Notes: generated from the letters alone by a model not told the origin. A stretch of 34,100 bases of DNA from Desulfobacteraceae bacterium (GCA_021737565.1 JAIPDS010000020.1:1-34100), one strand, 5' to 3'; positions 1 to 9,250 are shown, counted from the first letter of the stretch. Made by a program: numbers and translations.

Positions 1-9
1 GCCTTCGCT

Positions 10-56
10 AAAATTTCAAAAACTCGGCCTTGCGGCCTCAAACAGTTTGAAATTTT
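10..56. repeat. Imperfect inverted repeat (hairpin) in intergenic repeat DNA
   Basis: An 11-bp perfect inverted repeat (AAAATTTCAAA at 10-20, TTTGAAATTTT at 46-56) encloses two GGCC tetrads at 26-29 and 34-37 that could pair in the loop. The stretch from 1 to 280 holds no convincing gene: the only ORF (70-330) runs through repeat sequence and overlaps the real start at 281. I take this as part of a dispersed repeat rather than a terminator, because no T-run follows the stem directly in a way that would fit an upstream gene in view. Confidence 0.5.
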
Positions 57-136
57 TACGCTCCGGCATTTGCTGAATTTTCCCGAAAACGCTCAATGTC
101 GCTTCAAAAACTGCCCCCGACCTTGGGTCTCCTTGG

Positions 137-250
137 AAGTTCAAGATCAAGGCTTACGCAATTTCGAAGAATGCAACTCACGCTTACAGCGTGATGAAAT
201 TCCGAGGGATGAAGCGCAACGCCGATATTGGACTTTTTACTTTGCCGTCA
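137..250. repeat. Degenerate copy of the MITE-like repeat found at 2510-2635
   Basis: Aligns by eye with 2524-2635: both share AAGTTCAAGATCAAGGCTT, the block GCAATTTCGAAGAATGCA, CACGCTTACAGCGTGATGAA and the right end GATATTGGACTTTTTAC. The left terminus is degraded: TTGGAAGTTC replaces GTAAAAAGTTC, so the terminal inverted repeat is lost on that side. It ends about 30 bp before the acyl-CoA dehydrogenase start and may therefore lie in its promoter or leader. Confidence 0.7.
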
Positions 251-280
251 AATACAAAGAAAAAAGCAAAGAGGTAAACA

Positions 281-2095
281 ATGGCCCAATTGATCACAAA
301 CCGCCGGGATATCGATTTTGTACTGTTTGAACAGTTTGACACGGAAGCCCTGACACAACACGAAAAGTACGCTGAATTCAACCGGAAAACAATTGACCTT
401 ATAATCAATGAAGCAAAAAACTTTGCCTTAAAAGAGCTTTTACCGACCAACGCGGAAGGCGACAGACAGGGCGTTACCTTTGAAAACGGCGAGGTCAAGG
501 TGCCGGAGTGCTATCACCGGCCTTATAAGCTCTACCTGGAAGGCGAATGGACTTCGCTGAGCGAACCAGTGGAGCAGGGAGGCCAGGGAATGCCCCCGAT
601 TGTCGCCCGGGCGGCTTACGAATACCTGATCGGCGGAAATTACTGCTGTGTTAATTATGCCAATTTCGGCCACGGCACGGGCAAAATGATACAGCTTTTC
701 GGAACAGAGGAGCAAAAAAAGCTTTTTGTGGAAAAACTTTACAAGGGCGAATGGACGGGCGGCATGCTTCTCACAGAGGCGGAAGCCGGATCGGACGTAG
801 GTGCGCTTACCACGGAAGCGGTTAAAAACGAGGACGGCACCTACAGTCTAACAGGAACCAAAACATTTATCACCAACGGCGAACATGATCTTTCCGAAAA
901 TATAATCTCGCCGGTTCTGGCCAGAATACCCGGCTCGCCTCCCGGCACCAAGGGAATATCAATTTTTATCGTGCCCAAATACTGGGTAAACCCTGACGGC
1001 TCCATAGGCGAGCGAAACGATATTGTCTGCACCGGGGTTGAAGAAAAAATGGGTATCCACGGAAGCGCCACCTGTACCATGGCCCTTGGAAGCAAGGGGC
1101 AGTGCAAGGGCCTTCTGCTGGGCCAGGAAAACAAGGGCATGAGGATCATGTTCCACATGATGAATGAAGCCAGGCTCGGGGTGGGATTCCAGGCTTTTAC
1201 CTCGGCTGCTTCTGCATACCAGTATGCCTTAAACTGGGCCAAAGAACGTATTCAGGGGCGGGACCTGACCGCGGGAAAGGACCCTGACGCTTCTTCCGTA
1301 CCTATCATACGGCATCCTGACGTACGCCGCATGCTCATGTGGATGAAGGCATATACCGAAGGGATGCGAAGCTTCGTATATTACACGGACCGCGCCATGA
1401 CCCAGCTGGCCCTTACTGAAAACGACGAGGACCGCCAGTATTACCAGGGGATAATCGATCTGTTTACACCACTTGTAAAGGCCTTCTGCGCACAGCGGGC
1501 TTTTGATGTATCCGTCCAGGCCATGCAGGTCTACGGAGGATACGGCTATATAAAAGAGTATCCTGTGGAGCAGCTGGTGCGCGATGTCAAGATCACATCC
1601 ATATATGAAGGCACGGACGGTATCCAGTCAATGGACCTGCTGGGCAGAAAGATTGCAATGGACGGGGGAAAGGCTTTCGGCAACTTTATGAAGGAAGTTC
1701 ATGAAATCATCGCCCGGGCTAAAAAACATGAGGCACTGAACGACATGGCCGGCTTTCTGGAAAAAGCCGCAGGCCGGCTCTCGGAGGTCTGTACGAACCT
1801 TGCCAAGACCACGGCATCCCCTGATGTTAAGCGCGCCTTTGCCCATTCGTTTCCGTTCCTTGAGGTCACAGGCGATGTAATAATGGGCTGGATGCTTCTT
1901 TGGCGTGCAACCGTTGCGGCCAAAAAGCTTGAAAAAGGGGCAAAGGCCAAAGACAAGGCTTTTTACAAGGGGCAGATCACAACCGCTGATTTCTTTATTA
2001 ACACGGTGCTTCCCGGAACCATGGGCAGGATGGAATCCATTGACCGGATGAGCGCTGCAGCGGTGGAAATGGAAGAAGAAGGGTTTGGAAGCTGA
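281..2095 (+). CDS. Acyl-CoA dehydrogenase, long DmdC-like type (604 aa)
   Basis: A flavin-dependent dehydrogenase that makes the 2,3-enoyl-CoA from an acyl-CoA thioester and passes electrons to ETF. The sequence shows the N-terminal helical domain, the flavin/substrate signature around residues 163-175 (MLLTEAEAGSDVG), the GTKTFITNGEHD strand near 192-203, and the C-terminal helical domain with VYGGYGYIKEYPVEQL at 417-431. The likely catalytic base is Glu443 in IYEGTDGIQ, as in the ~600-residue family that includes 3-methylmercaptopropionyl-CoA dehydrogenase (DmdC). An extra C-terminal domain of about 130 residues, also usual for that family, completes the length. The start ATG has an AGAGG Shine-Dalgarno sequence 6 bases upstream. 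The stop directly abuts the stop of the convergent ferredoxin-like gene, which may handle electrons. The actual acyl chain cannot be read from sequence. Confidence 0.9.
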   Translation: MAQLITNRRDIDFVLFEQFDTEALTQHEKYAEFNRKTIDLIINEAKNFALKELLPTNAEGDRQGVTFENGEVKVPECYHRPYKLYLEGEWTSLSEPVEQGGQGMPPIVARAAYEYLIGGNYCCVNYANFGHGTGKMIQLFGTEEQKKLFVEKLYKGEWTGGMLLTEAEAGSDVGALTTEAVKNEDGTYSLTGTKTFITNGEHDLSENIISPVLARIPGSPPGTKGISIFIVPKYWVNPDGSIGERNDIVCTGVEEKMGIHGSATCTMALGSKGQCKGLLLGQENKGMRIMFHMMNEARLGVGFQAFTSAASAYQYALNWAKERIQGRDLTAGKDPDASSVPIIRHPDVRRMLMWMKAYTEGMRSFVYYTDRAMTQLALTENDEDRQYYQGIIDLFTPLVKAFCAQRAFDVSVQAMQVYGGYGYIKEYPVEQLVRDVKITSIYEGTDGIQSMDLLGRKIAMDGGKAFGNFMKEVHEIIARAKKHEALNDMAGFLEKAAGRLSEVCTNLAKTTASPDVKRAFAHSFPFLEVTGDVIMGWMLLWRATVAAKKLEKGAKAKDKAFYKGQITTADFFINTVLPGTMGRMESIDRMSAAAVEMEEEGFGS

Positions 2096-2332
2096 TCAGG
2101 TAACGTTTTTTACATAAATGGCATCAAGCGGACAGGCCTCGATGCAGTCCCAGCAGCCCATGCACAGGTGCTGGAAAATCATCGGCTGTTCAAATGCCCC
2201 GTCCATCTGCTTGATGACCTTATGGGTGCAGGCGGCTACCGGGGCACAGATCCCGTTTTCAGGATCGCATTTTTCAGGGCTGCAAATCTCATAGTTTACA
2301 GCCGCAAACGATTTTTTCTGCTGAATGCTCAT
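2096..2332 (-). CDS. Small 4Fe-4S ferredoxin-like protein (78 aa)
   Basis: A short electron carrier or iron-sulfur accessory protein. The C-terminal half carries a classic 4Fe-4S motif, CMGCWDCIEACP (CX2CX2CX3CP), followed by LDAIYV as in bacterial ferredoxins. The N-terminal half has four further cysteines, CSPEKC then CX6C then CX5C, spaced irregularly, so a second normal cluster is doubtful. I start at the ATG at 2332 (MSIQQKKSF) rather than the upstream TTG at 2371, which has no ribosome-binding site and adds 13 unremarkable residues; the ATG also lacks a strong SD, so the start stays uncertain. The gene faces the acyl-CoA dehydrogenase with no gap. A role in passing electrons linked to beta-oxidation is inference from position. 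Confidence 0.75.
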   Translation of the reverse strand: MSIQQKKSFAAVNYEICSPEKCDPENGICAPVAACTHKVIKQMDGAFEQPMIFQHLCMGCWDCIEACPLDAIYVKNVT

Positions 2333-2509
2333 TTTTTTAGCATTATCAAAAATGTGCCGCACCCGCAACAAAAGCCAGGGGACGCTCTGGAATCTGCAAA
2401 TAAAAGACTTGTATTTGCTGCGGGAATGTATATATTGCCCTTCACTGCTTCATCAAAATAAGCCCTTCTGAATTTTATCGGTGATGCACTCGTAAAAAGT
2501 CTGATTCTA

Positions 2510-2635
2510 GATGGCGCCGTAAAAAGTTCAAGATCAAGGCTTGCGCAATTTCGAAGAATGCAGTCACGCTTACAGCGTGATGAAATTCTGAGAAATTGCG
2601 CGTAACGCAGATATTGGACTTTTTACGGTGCCATC
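2510..2635. repeat. MITE-like element with 18-bp terminal inverted repeats
   Basis: The ends GATGGCGCCGTAAAAAGT (2510-2527) and ACTTTTTACGGTGCCATC (2618-2635) are reverse complements with one mismatch. Sub-terminal blocks also pair (GCGCAATTTC near 2543 with GAAATTGCGC near 2592), and the centre holds CACGCTTACAGCGTG, itself a dyad. The 126-bp element encodes nothing. Just to the left, another CGTAAAAAGTC stands at 2491-2501. A degenerate copy lies at 137-250 and an end fragment at 21618-21636. The 2333-2693 gap otherwise holds only the typA leader. Confidence 0.75.
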
Positions 2636-2693
2636 AAACCAGCCCTGATTCAATTGCGGGACTTCATAACAAAAGTAACAGGAGTATAAGCTG

Positions 2694-4523
2694 TTGAGCC
2701 GTATAGCAAGAAACAAAAATTTAAGAAATATCGCCATTATCGCTCATGTGGATCACGGCAAAACCACCCTGGTGGATGCCATGTTCAGGCAAAGCGGCAT
2801 GTTCCGCGAAAACCAGGCCGTGGAAGAACGGATCATGGACAATATGGACCTGGAACGGGAAAGGGGAATCACGATTGCAGCCAAAAACTGCTCTGTTGCC
2901 TGGAACGGCGTGCGCATCAATATCATCGACACCCCCGGCCATGCGGATTTCGGCGGTGAAGTCGAACGAGCGCTTTCCATGGCCGACGGAGCACTGCTTC
3001 TTGTTGACGCCTCAGAGGGGCCCCTGCCCCAGACGCGGTTTGTTCTTAAAAAAGCCCTGGAAGCCGGTTTGGAAATAATTGTTATCATAAACAAGATAGA
3101 CCGCAGTGATGCAAGGCCGGATGAAGTCCTGGATGAAATCTACGATCTTTTCATCGACCTGGACGCCGAAGAGCGCCAACTGGACTTTACCTGCCTTTAT
3201 GCCATAGGCCGGGACGGGATTGTCAAAAAAGGGATAAGCGAGCAAACAGATAATCTCCATACACTGTTTGACACCATTATTTCAGAAATCGCCCCGCCTT
3301 CATACTCCCCGTGCGAACCCTTTCAGATGCTGGTCTCGGATCTGGGCTATTCAGACTACCTGGGCCGCCTGGCAGTTGGCAGGGTGGCAAACGGAAGTGT
3401 CAAGGCAAACGACTCCCTGGTATGCATCAGCAGGGAAAACCGTGCTATACCCCTTAAAGTCACACGCCTGCAGGTCTACCGGGGAACCTCGCTGCAGCCT
3501 GTGGAGTCTGCAGAAGCCGGAGATATAATAATACTGTCAGGGATTGAAAATGTTGCCATAGGGGATACGATCTGCACGCGCGAGCAGCCCGTGGCGCTTG
3601 AGCGCATAAACGTGGATCAACCCACAATCTCCATGGTTTTCACCATAAGCGACTCACCCTTCAGCGGAAAAGAGGGAAAATACGTCCAGTCCGCCAAAAT
3701 CAGGGAGAGGCTCGTAAAAGAAACACTCATGAACGTGGCCATTCACATGGAAGACACAGACAACAGAGACCGGTTCGTGGTAAAGGGCCGGGGGGAATTC
3801 CAGCTGGCCATACTGATTGAAACCATGCGGCGGGAAGGTTTTGAATTCTGCGCAGGACGTCCAGAGGTGATCTTTAAATACGAAAACAGCTCAAAACTCG
3901 AACCAATTGAAAACCTTTACATTGATTGTGCTGAAAATTACATGGGAGTGGTAACCGAAAAGCTCTCTGTTAGAAAGGGCAAAATGACCAATCTGGTCAA
4001 CAACGGTTCCGGACGCATCAGGATGGAGTTTTCCGTGCCCGCAAGGGCGCTTGTGGGATACCGGGACGAATTTTTAACAGACACAAGGGGCACGGGAATA
4101 ATGAACGCCGGTTTTGCAGGCTACGAACCTTACAGGGGTGATTTTCCCGACCGTTTTACCGGCTCGATTATCGCGGACCGGCAGGGTGCTGCAGTGCCAT
4201 ACGCCCTGTTTAACCTGGAGCCTCGCGGCACGCTTTTTATATTCCCCGGTGAACCCTGTTATGAAGGTATGATAATCGGGGAGCACAGCAGGGAAGTTGA
4301 CATCAATGTAAACCAGTGCAAGGAAAAAAAGCTGTCAAACGTACGGGCATCCGGCAAGGACGACGCGGTGGTCCTGTCTCCTGTAAAGCCCATGACCATT
4401 GAACGCGCGATTAATTTTATCCGCTCGGATGAACTGGTGGAAATCACCCCGAAATCCATCCGCCTCAGAAAAGCCGTGCTTCAGGCCGGCCGGCGCCGCG
4501 ACCGCCTCAGCCGTTCCGCATAA
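2694..4523 (+). CDS. typA: Ribosome-associated GTPase TypA/BipA (609 aa)
   Basis: A translational GTPase of the EF-G/LepA class that binds the 70S ribosome, linked in other bacteria to stress response and 50S assembly. The G domain shows the P-loop AHVDHGKTT (residues 17-25), the switch region RERGITI, DTPGHADFGGEVER and NKIDR, all canonical for TypA. Beta-barrel domain II, the EF-G-like domains III and V, and the TypA-specific C-terminus (QCKEKKLSNVRASGKDDAVVLSP) follow in order, giving the standard family length. The start is TTG with AGGAG about 8 bases upstream; the next residues, SRIARNKNLRNIAIIAHVDHGKTT, fit the family N-terminus. It is preceded by a MITE-like element and followed 34 bases later by the aldo/keto reductase, possibly co-transcribed. 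Nothing appears missing. Confidence 0.97.
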   Translation: MSRIARNKNLRNIAIIAHVDHGKTTLVDAMFRQSGMFRENQAVEERIMDNMDLERERGITIAAKNCSVAWNGVRINIIDTPGHADFGGEVERALSMADGALLLVDASEGPLPQTRFVLKKALEAGLEIIVIINKIDRSDARPDEVLDEIYDLFIDLDAEERQLDFTCLYAIGRDGIVKKGISEQTDNLHTLFDTIISEIAPPSYSPCEPFQMLVSDLGYSDYLGRLAVGRVANGSVKANDSLVCISRENRAIPLKVTRLQVYRGTSLQPVESAEAGDIIILSGIENVAIGDTICTREQPVALERINVDQPTISMVFTISDSPFSGKEGKYVQSAKIRERLVKETLMNVAIHMEDTDNRDRFVVKGRGEFQLAILIETMRREGFEFCAGRPEVIFKYENSSKLEPIENLYIDCAENYMGVVTEKLSVRKGKMTNLVNNGSGRIRMEFSVPARALVGYRDEFLTDTRGTGIMNAGFAGYEPYRGDFPDRFTGSIIADRQGAAVPYALFNLEPRGTLFIFPGEPCYEGMIIGEHSREVDINVNQCKEKKLSNVRASGKDDAVVLSPVKPMTIERAINFIRSDELVEITPKSIRLRKAVLQAGRRRDRLSRSA

Positions 4524-4557
4524 AAACCGAAAAGCCTGTGGCTAAGGAGGATTTTCC

Positions 4558-6006
4558 ATGACACCTCTTATTACAAGAAGACTGGGAAGAACACAAAGAC
4601 AGGTAACCACTTTCGGGCTTGGGGGCCAGGCCTCGATTCAATGGCCGGGACAGAATACTGATCCTGTCGGGATTATTGAAAAAGCATATAATCTCGGGAT
4701 TAACTACATGGACACCTCCAACATTTACGGCCCCAGCCAGAAGCATTTCGGAGAGGCGTTTGCCCGCCTGGGCCTTTCTCCGGCAAAGGGCGGTTATGAT
4801 CCTTCAGCCCGGCAAAAAATTTATCTTGCCACCAAAACCCATATACGTACAGCAAGAAAACCCGAAGGAGAAAGCTTTCCCACGGATTTCAGCGAAGGAA
4901 TGGCAGACGGATTCGGGGTTTCCACTTCTGTTGACGATGTACGCAGGTCATTGAGTCTCATGTTCGGCGACGGCAGGGGCGGATACCCGGAAGACGCCTA
5001 TCTTGACTGCGTGCAGCTGCACAACATAAATACCATGGACGAAGTTGACATGCTCTTTGAAGGAATGGAAAATCCGTCGCCTGATCGCCCCTGGATCGGC
5101 TCTGTTGCCGCGCTTCTCGACCTGCGCGAAGGGACAAACCATACCGGCTGCAATCCCGGAAATGAAAAACTTATCCGGCATATCGGCATCTCGGGACACT
5201 GGAACACTGCTGCGCTTATTTACGCAATCCAGAGGGACAAAAAACGGATAATCGACACCCTGCTTGTTACAATCAATCCGGCAGACCACCTCTACATGCC
5301 TCACAGATACAATGCAATTACAACAGCGGCAGAGGCCTGCATGGGGGTAATCGGGATGAAGGTGTTTGCTGATGCGGCCTATTATCACAAGTCCCCGCAC
5401 TTTTCAAACAAACCAGATGACGTCTGGTACGAAATCGGCTCCCCGCAGCTGCCAAGCGCCAATCTGATCAGATACGCCCTTTGCGTGGAAGGGATTACAA
5501 ACGTAATCACCGGAATAGGACATATAGATGAAGATCCGGAAAAATGCCAGCTTGAACAAAACATCCGGGCGGCACAAATCAAAACACCGCTGGATGAAAA
5601 AACCATGCGGCAAATCGAGGACCGAATAGTATCTGCCGGAAAACAGGCGGCAAACTCCTATTTCCAGCGAAAGGCCGCCGGCCTTACCCCGCCCAGAAAC
5701 GTGGGCGCCGAGGCTGATTCATCCATGCCGCGGCTTGGAAGAAAGGCAGTGCGGGTAAGCTGGGATACCGCCTATGCCGCAGATTCGCCTATAGTAAGCT
5801 ACGAAGTTGTCCGCAACGGAAAATTGGCAGGCAATGTTGCACATCGTCCCCAGTACACCATGCAAAGGTTTCATTTCACGGACGTGTTTGAGAAGGATCA
5901 CCAGGGCGGGACTGCCGGCTATATTGTAAAAGCAGTGGATGCACGCGGAAACAAGGCTGAAAGCCCTGAAGTTTATGCTGATCCCGACACTGTTGCAAAT
6001 TTATAG
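4558..6006 (+). CDS. Aldo/keto reductase with C-terminal fibronectin-III-like domain (482 aa)
   Basis: An NAD(P)H-dependent oxidoreductase of the aldo/keto reductase TIM-barrel superfamily. The catalytic tetrad can be placed: Asp52 and Tyr57 in YMDTSNIYGPS, Lys93 in LATKTHIR and His155 in DCVQLHNI. The N-terminal RRLGRTQRQVTTFGLGG is the usual first strand of the group. The barrel ends near residue 380. The remaining ~100 residues (VRVSWDTAYAADSPIVSYEVVRNGK ... YIVKAVDARGNKAESPEV) look like a fibronectin type III sandwich, uncommon on a cytosolic reductase. No signal peptide or Tat motif is seen. A strong SD (AAGGAGG) sits 8 bases before the ATG. Substrate unknown. Confidence 0.88.
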   Translation: MTPLITRRLGRTQRQVTTFGLGGQASIQWPGQNTDPVGIIEKAYNLGINYMDTSNIYGPSQKHFGEAFARLGLSPAKGGYDPSARQKIYLATKTHIRTARKPEGESFPTDFSEGMADGFGVSTSVDDVRRSLSLMFGDGRGGYPEDAYLDCVQLHNINTMDEVDMLFEGMENPSPDRPWIGSVAALLDLREGTNHTGCNPGNEKLIRHIGISGHWNTAALIYAIQRDKKRIIDTLLVTINPADHLYMPHRYNAITTAAEACMGVIGMKVFADAAYYHKSPHFSNKPDDVWYEIGSPQLPSANLIRYALCVEGITNVITGIGHIDEDPEKCQLEQNIRAAQIKTPLDEKTMRQIEDRIVSAGKQAANSYFQRKAAGLTPPRNVGAEADSSMPRLGRKAVRVSWDTAYAADSPIVSYEVVRNGKLAGNVAHRPQYTMQRFHFTDVFEKDHQGGTAGYIVKAVDARGNKAESPEVYADPDTVANL

Positions 6007-6214
6007 ACCTGCTTATAACACTTCCGGGCAGGCGCAGGACGGCGAAAAAAGGGAAATAACAGCGGCAGGCGGGTTCCCGGCTGCTTTACATATGGCCTGA
6101 ATACTGTTATATAATTAAATAAAATATAATCCTTTCTACAACTACAGTTCGATACGTCTAAAGCCTGTCAAATAGAGAAATGGAACTGTAAGGGCCTCGC
6201 ACTGGAGTGTGCGC

Positions 6215-9133
6215 ATGACGGATCAATCCCGGAATGTCCGAGACCGCTTTCGCCTTATGTGGGCGGTGTTGGCCTTTGCCGTCCTCCTTTTTGTTCTCAT
6301 TGGCCACTGGGGATATCAATGGCGAACCTCGGTGACAGACAGGCAACTGCGCGCCCATCTGCGCCAACAGGCCTCTGCCCTGTCCAATACCATAAACGCC
6401 GAGCAGATTCTTAATCTCTCTTTTAATGAATCCGATTCAAAACTGCCGGAATTTCAGCGCTTTGACCTTCAAATGACGGCTTATAAAAAACTTATAAACT
6501 GTCACGGTATCTGGACTGCCGCCAGGCTCGACAACGGAGAGATGGTCTTCGGTCCGGGTTCTTATTCAGAAACCGATGCCGTGATCTCACCGCTTGGCGC
6601 GGTCTGCGCACATCCTCCACAGGCTCTCGACGATATTTTCAGGCACGGCCAAACTACTGTAATCGGACCCTATACAGACGAACACGGAACATTTGTTTCA
6701 GCGGTCGCACCTGTTCATCATCCGCGCAGCAGAGAAGTGTTAATGACCGTCGGGATAGATATCGAGGCAACAAAGTGGCAGGCGGCCCTTTCGCAGGCGG
6801 GACAGCAGGCTGTTCTTGCAGTGCTCGGACTGTCCGTTGTTGTACTGGGAGGCATTGTCGCGCTGTATGTGCGTCAGCGGTTAAACAGAGAGTGGCAGAG
6901 AAGGCTGCGCCATACCGAGACTGCCGCAATAGCAATATTCGGTGTGCTGGTCACTCTGCTGGCGGCCTGGCTGTTTCACGACACGGAAAACCGCCTCAGG
7001 CAGAACAGTTTCCGGCAACTTGCACAAACTCATTTCCTCATCGTTCAGGAAGCAATCGACGATTTGCGGAATCATCGCCTGGAGTCTTTAAGCCGGTTTT
7101 ATGGAAGCTCAGAGTTTGTGGATCGCGAAGAATTCAGGAATTTCACTTCTCCCATGGTCCGTCGTTCAGACATCCATGCCATTGCATGGGTGATAAAAGT
7201 TCCTGCCGGACAGTTAACGATTCTTTCCGATTACATGGAAGCCAGGGAAATCCATCCTTTTTACATCTGGGAAAAAGACGACAAAGGACAGAGACAACAG
7301 GCTGCCGGCAGGCGGATCTATTACCCGGTATGGTATGCAGAGCCGAGGGAGGGCAACGAAAATGCGCTGGGCTTTGATTTCGGCAGCGATCCCCGGCGTC
7401 TCAAAGCCCTGAATACAGCCGCGGCCACCGGCCTGCCCACAGCTACAGACCCGGTTAGCCTGATATCGATTGGCCGGGAAGAATACGGCCTGGTGGTGGT
7501 TCAGCCTGTTGTCTCAAAAGGAAGTGATATGCCGGAACCTTTGCGCGGCGGGTTTATCCTGGCGGCTTTGCGCCCGAACCTGTTTCTAAAGGCAGCTCTG
7601 GCCCTGGAAACCTTTGAAAAAAGCCCTTCCATCCTGACGCTTCATCAGCATTATCCAGATACAGGCTTTCAGCCCATCGCCACTTCCGGCAACCCGGATA
7701 ACGACAGCCGGAAGATTTCTTTGCCATCCTCCGGGCAAAACCTTTTAAAGGAGGGCGGATCAGATGCGCTGTACTGCCTTTTTCCAATATTTACCTTCGG
7801 AAAAGCCTACAGCCTTGAAGTACGCCCCACGCCTTCGTTTATAGTGGCACATCCCGCGCGGGCGGGCTGGATCGCTTTGCTTACCGGGGGGCTTTTCACA
7901 ATTCTGGCCACACTCCTTACCCTGTTAATAGTCCGCCGCAGAATCGATCTGGAAAACCAGGTGCAGGCCCGGACTGCCGAACTGCTCGCCTCCCGCGAGG
8001 CGAGCGCCAAAAACGAACGGTTTTTAAACAGCGTACTTGAAAGCGTTCAGGACGGCATCAGCGTGCTTGATAAAGACCTGACAATTGTCCATGCAAACAG
8101 GGTAATAAACCAATGGTATCCGTCGGACCGAACCATAACCGGCTGCAAATGTTATCACATATATCACAACCGCGAAAAGCCCTGCGATCCCTGCCCTTCT
8201 CTTAGATGCATGGAGTCGGGGCGCATGGAGCGAAATATTGTGGCCGGCAGGCCCGGTTCAGCAGTTGAATGGCTCGAACTTTACAGCTATCCTATCAAGG
8301 AGCCCGATACCGGGGAGATCACCGGAGTTGTCGAGTTTGTGCGCGACATAACCGAACAGCGAAAACTGCAGGCCCAGCTCTTCCAGTCCCAAAAGATGGA
8401 ATCAGTGGGTCGCCTGGCAGGAGGTATAGCCCACGATTTTAACAACATGTTAAACGTGATCAGCGGATACAGCGAACTGCTGGCAGAAAAACTACCCGCC
8501 GGTCATCCGGCCCGCCAGGACGTAAAAGAAATCGCACAAGCCGCCGACCGCTCGGCTCTTCTTGTCCGCCAGCTGCTTGCTTTCGCGAGAAAACAAACCA
8601 TAGCCCCTGTACCCCTCAATCTGAACACTTCTGTGTCTAGCATGCTTAAAATGCTCGAACGGATGTTGGGTGAAAATATTTCACTGTCGTGGGCGCCCGG
8701 TAAAAACCTGTGGCAGATCAAGATGGATCCCTCCCAGGTTGACCAGATACTGGCGAATCTTGTTGTCAATGCCAGGGATGCCATATTGGGCGCGGGTCAG
8801 GTAACGGTTGAAACCGCCAACGTATCCTTTGACGAGGCCTGCTACAAAAATCACCCGGATTTTACGCCCGGAGAGTATGTCATGCTGGCAGTAAGCGACA
8901 ACGGCCGCGGCATGGACCAAACTGTTATGGAGCAACTGTTTGAACCTTTTTTCACCACCAAGCCACAGGGGCAGGGAACGGGCCTCGGTCTTTCCACTGT
9001 ATACGGCATTGTAAGACAGAACAACGGCTTTATAAACGTCTACAGCGAACCGGAAAAAGGCTCGACTTTTAAGGTTTACCTGCCGAGGCATTTACCGGCC
9101 GATCACCCGGAGAGCAAACCCGCAGGCACTTGA
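6215..9133 (+). CDS. Membrane sensor histidine kinase, Cache-like/CHASE/PAS (972 aa)
   Basis: A hybrid-free sensor kinase. From the ATG start: TM helix ~15-33; periplasmic Cache-like region ~35-198 with GPYTDEHGTFVSAVAPV; TM ~199-219 and ~237-255; CHASE domain ~265-535; TM ~551-573; short coiled linker; PAS ~604-715 with five cysteines (C644, C646, C657, C660, C665) in GCKCYHIYHNREKPCDPCPS; HisKA with His740 in GGIAHDFNNML; and HATPase_c with NLVVNARDAI, DNGRGMD, FEPFFTTK and GTGLGLS. All kinase boxes are intact. I prefer ATG 6215 to GTG 6209 because GGAG at 6204-6207 lies 7 bases from the ATG but only 1 from the GTG. No receiver domain is fused and no response regulator is adjacent, so it is an orphan; the next gene is a c-di-GMP enzyme. 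Confidence 0.9.
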   Translation: MTDQSRNVRDRFRLMWAVLAFAVLLFVLIGHWGYQWRTSVTDRQLRAHLRQQASALSNTINAEQILNLSFNESDSKLPEFQRFDLQMTAYKKLINCHGIWTAARLDNGEMVFGPGSYSETDAVISPLGAVCAHPPQALDDIFRHGQTTVIGPYTDEHGTFVSAVAPVHHPRSREVLMTVGIDIEATKWQAALSQAGQQAVLAVLGLSVVVLGGIVALYVRQRLNREWQRRLRHTETAAIAIFGVLVTLLAAWLFHDTENRLRQNSFRQLAQTHFLIVQEAIDDLRNHRLESLSRFYGSSEFVDREEFRNFTSPMVRRSDIHAIAWVIKVPAGQLTILSDYMEAREIHPFYIWEKDDKGQRQQAAGRRIYYPVWYAEPREGNENALGFDFGSDPRRLKALNTAAATGLPTATDPVSLISIGREEYGLVVVQPVVSKGSDMPEPLRGGFILAALRPNLFLKAALALETFEKSPSILTLHQHYPDTGFQPIATSGNPDNDSRKISLPSSGQNLLKEGGSDALYCLFPIFTFGKAYSLEVRPTPSFIVAHPARAGWIALLTGGLFTILATLLTLLIVRRRIDLENQVQARTAELLASREASAKNERFLNSVLESVQDGISVLDKDLTIVHANRVINQWYPSDRTITGCKCYHIYHNREKPCDPCPSLRCMESGRMERNIVAGRPGSAVEWLELYSYPIKEPDTGEITGVVEFVRDITEQRKLQAQLFQSQKMESVGRLAGGIAHDFNNMLNVISGYSELLAEKLPAGHPARQDVKEIAQAADRSALLVRQLLAFARKQTIAPVPLNLNTSVSSMLKMLERMLGENISLSWAPGKNLWQIKMDPSQVDQILANLVVNARDAILGAGQVTVETANVSFDEACYKNHPDFTPGEYVMLAVSDNGRGMDQTVMEQLFEPFFTTKPQGQGTGLGLSTVYGIVRQNNGFINVYSEPEKGSTFKVYLPRHLPADHPESKPAGT

Positions 9134-9250
9134 TGAACTTACCTCAAAGATCAGTCAATCGCCCTTTACTTATAGCCCGGGACCTGCTACAAATTAGGCC
9201 ATTAAAATTATCTTTCCCCGTTTGCGCGCAATAAGCCGGGAGACCCGCTG

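Noticed and set aside
70-330. 86-codon ORF at the left edge
   Set aside because: It runs through repeat sequence and overlaps the true start of the acyl-CoA dehydrogenase, which has its own Shine-Dalgarno sequence; the translation has no protein-like pattern.
6775-7377. 200-codon plus-strand ORF
   Set aside because: It lies wholly inside the histidine kinase gene in another frame; the kinase frame carries continuous, recognisable domains.
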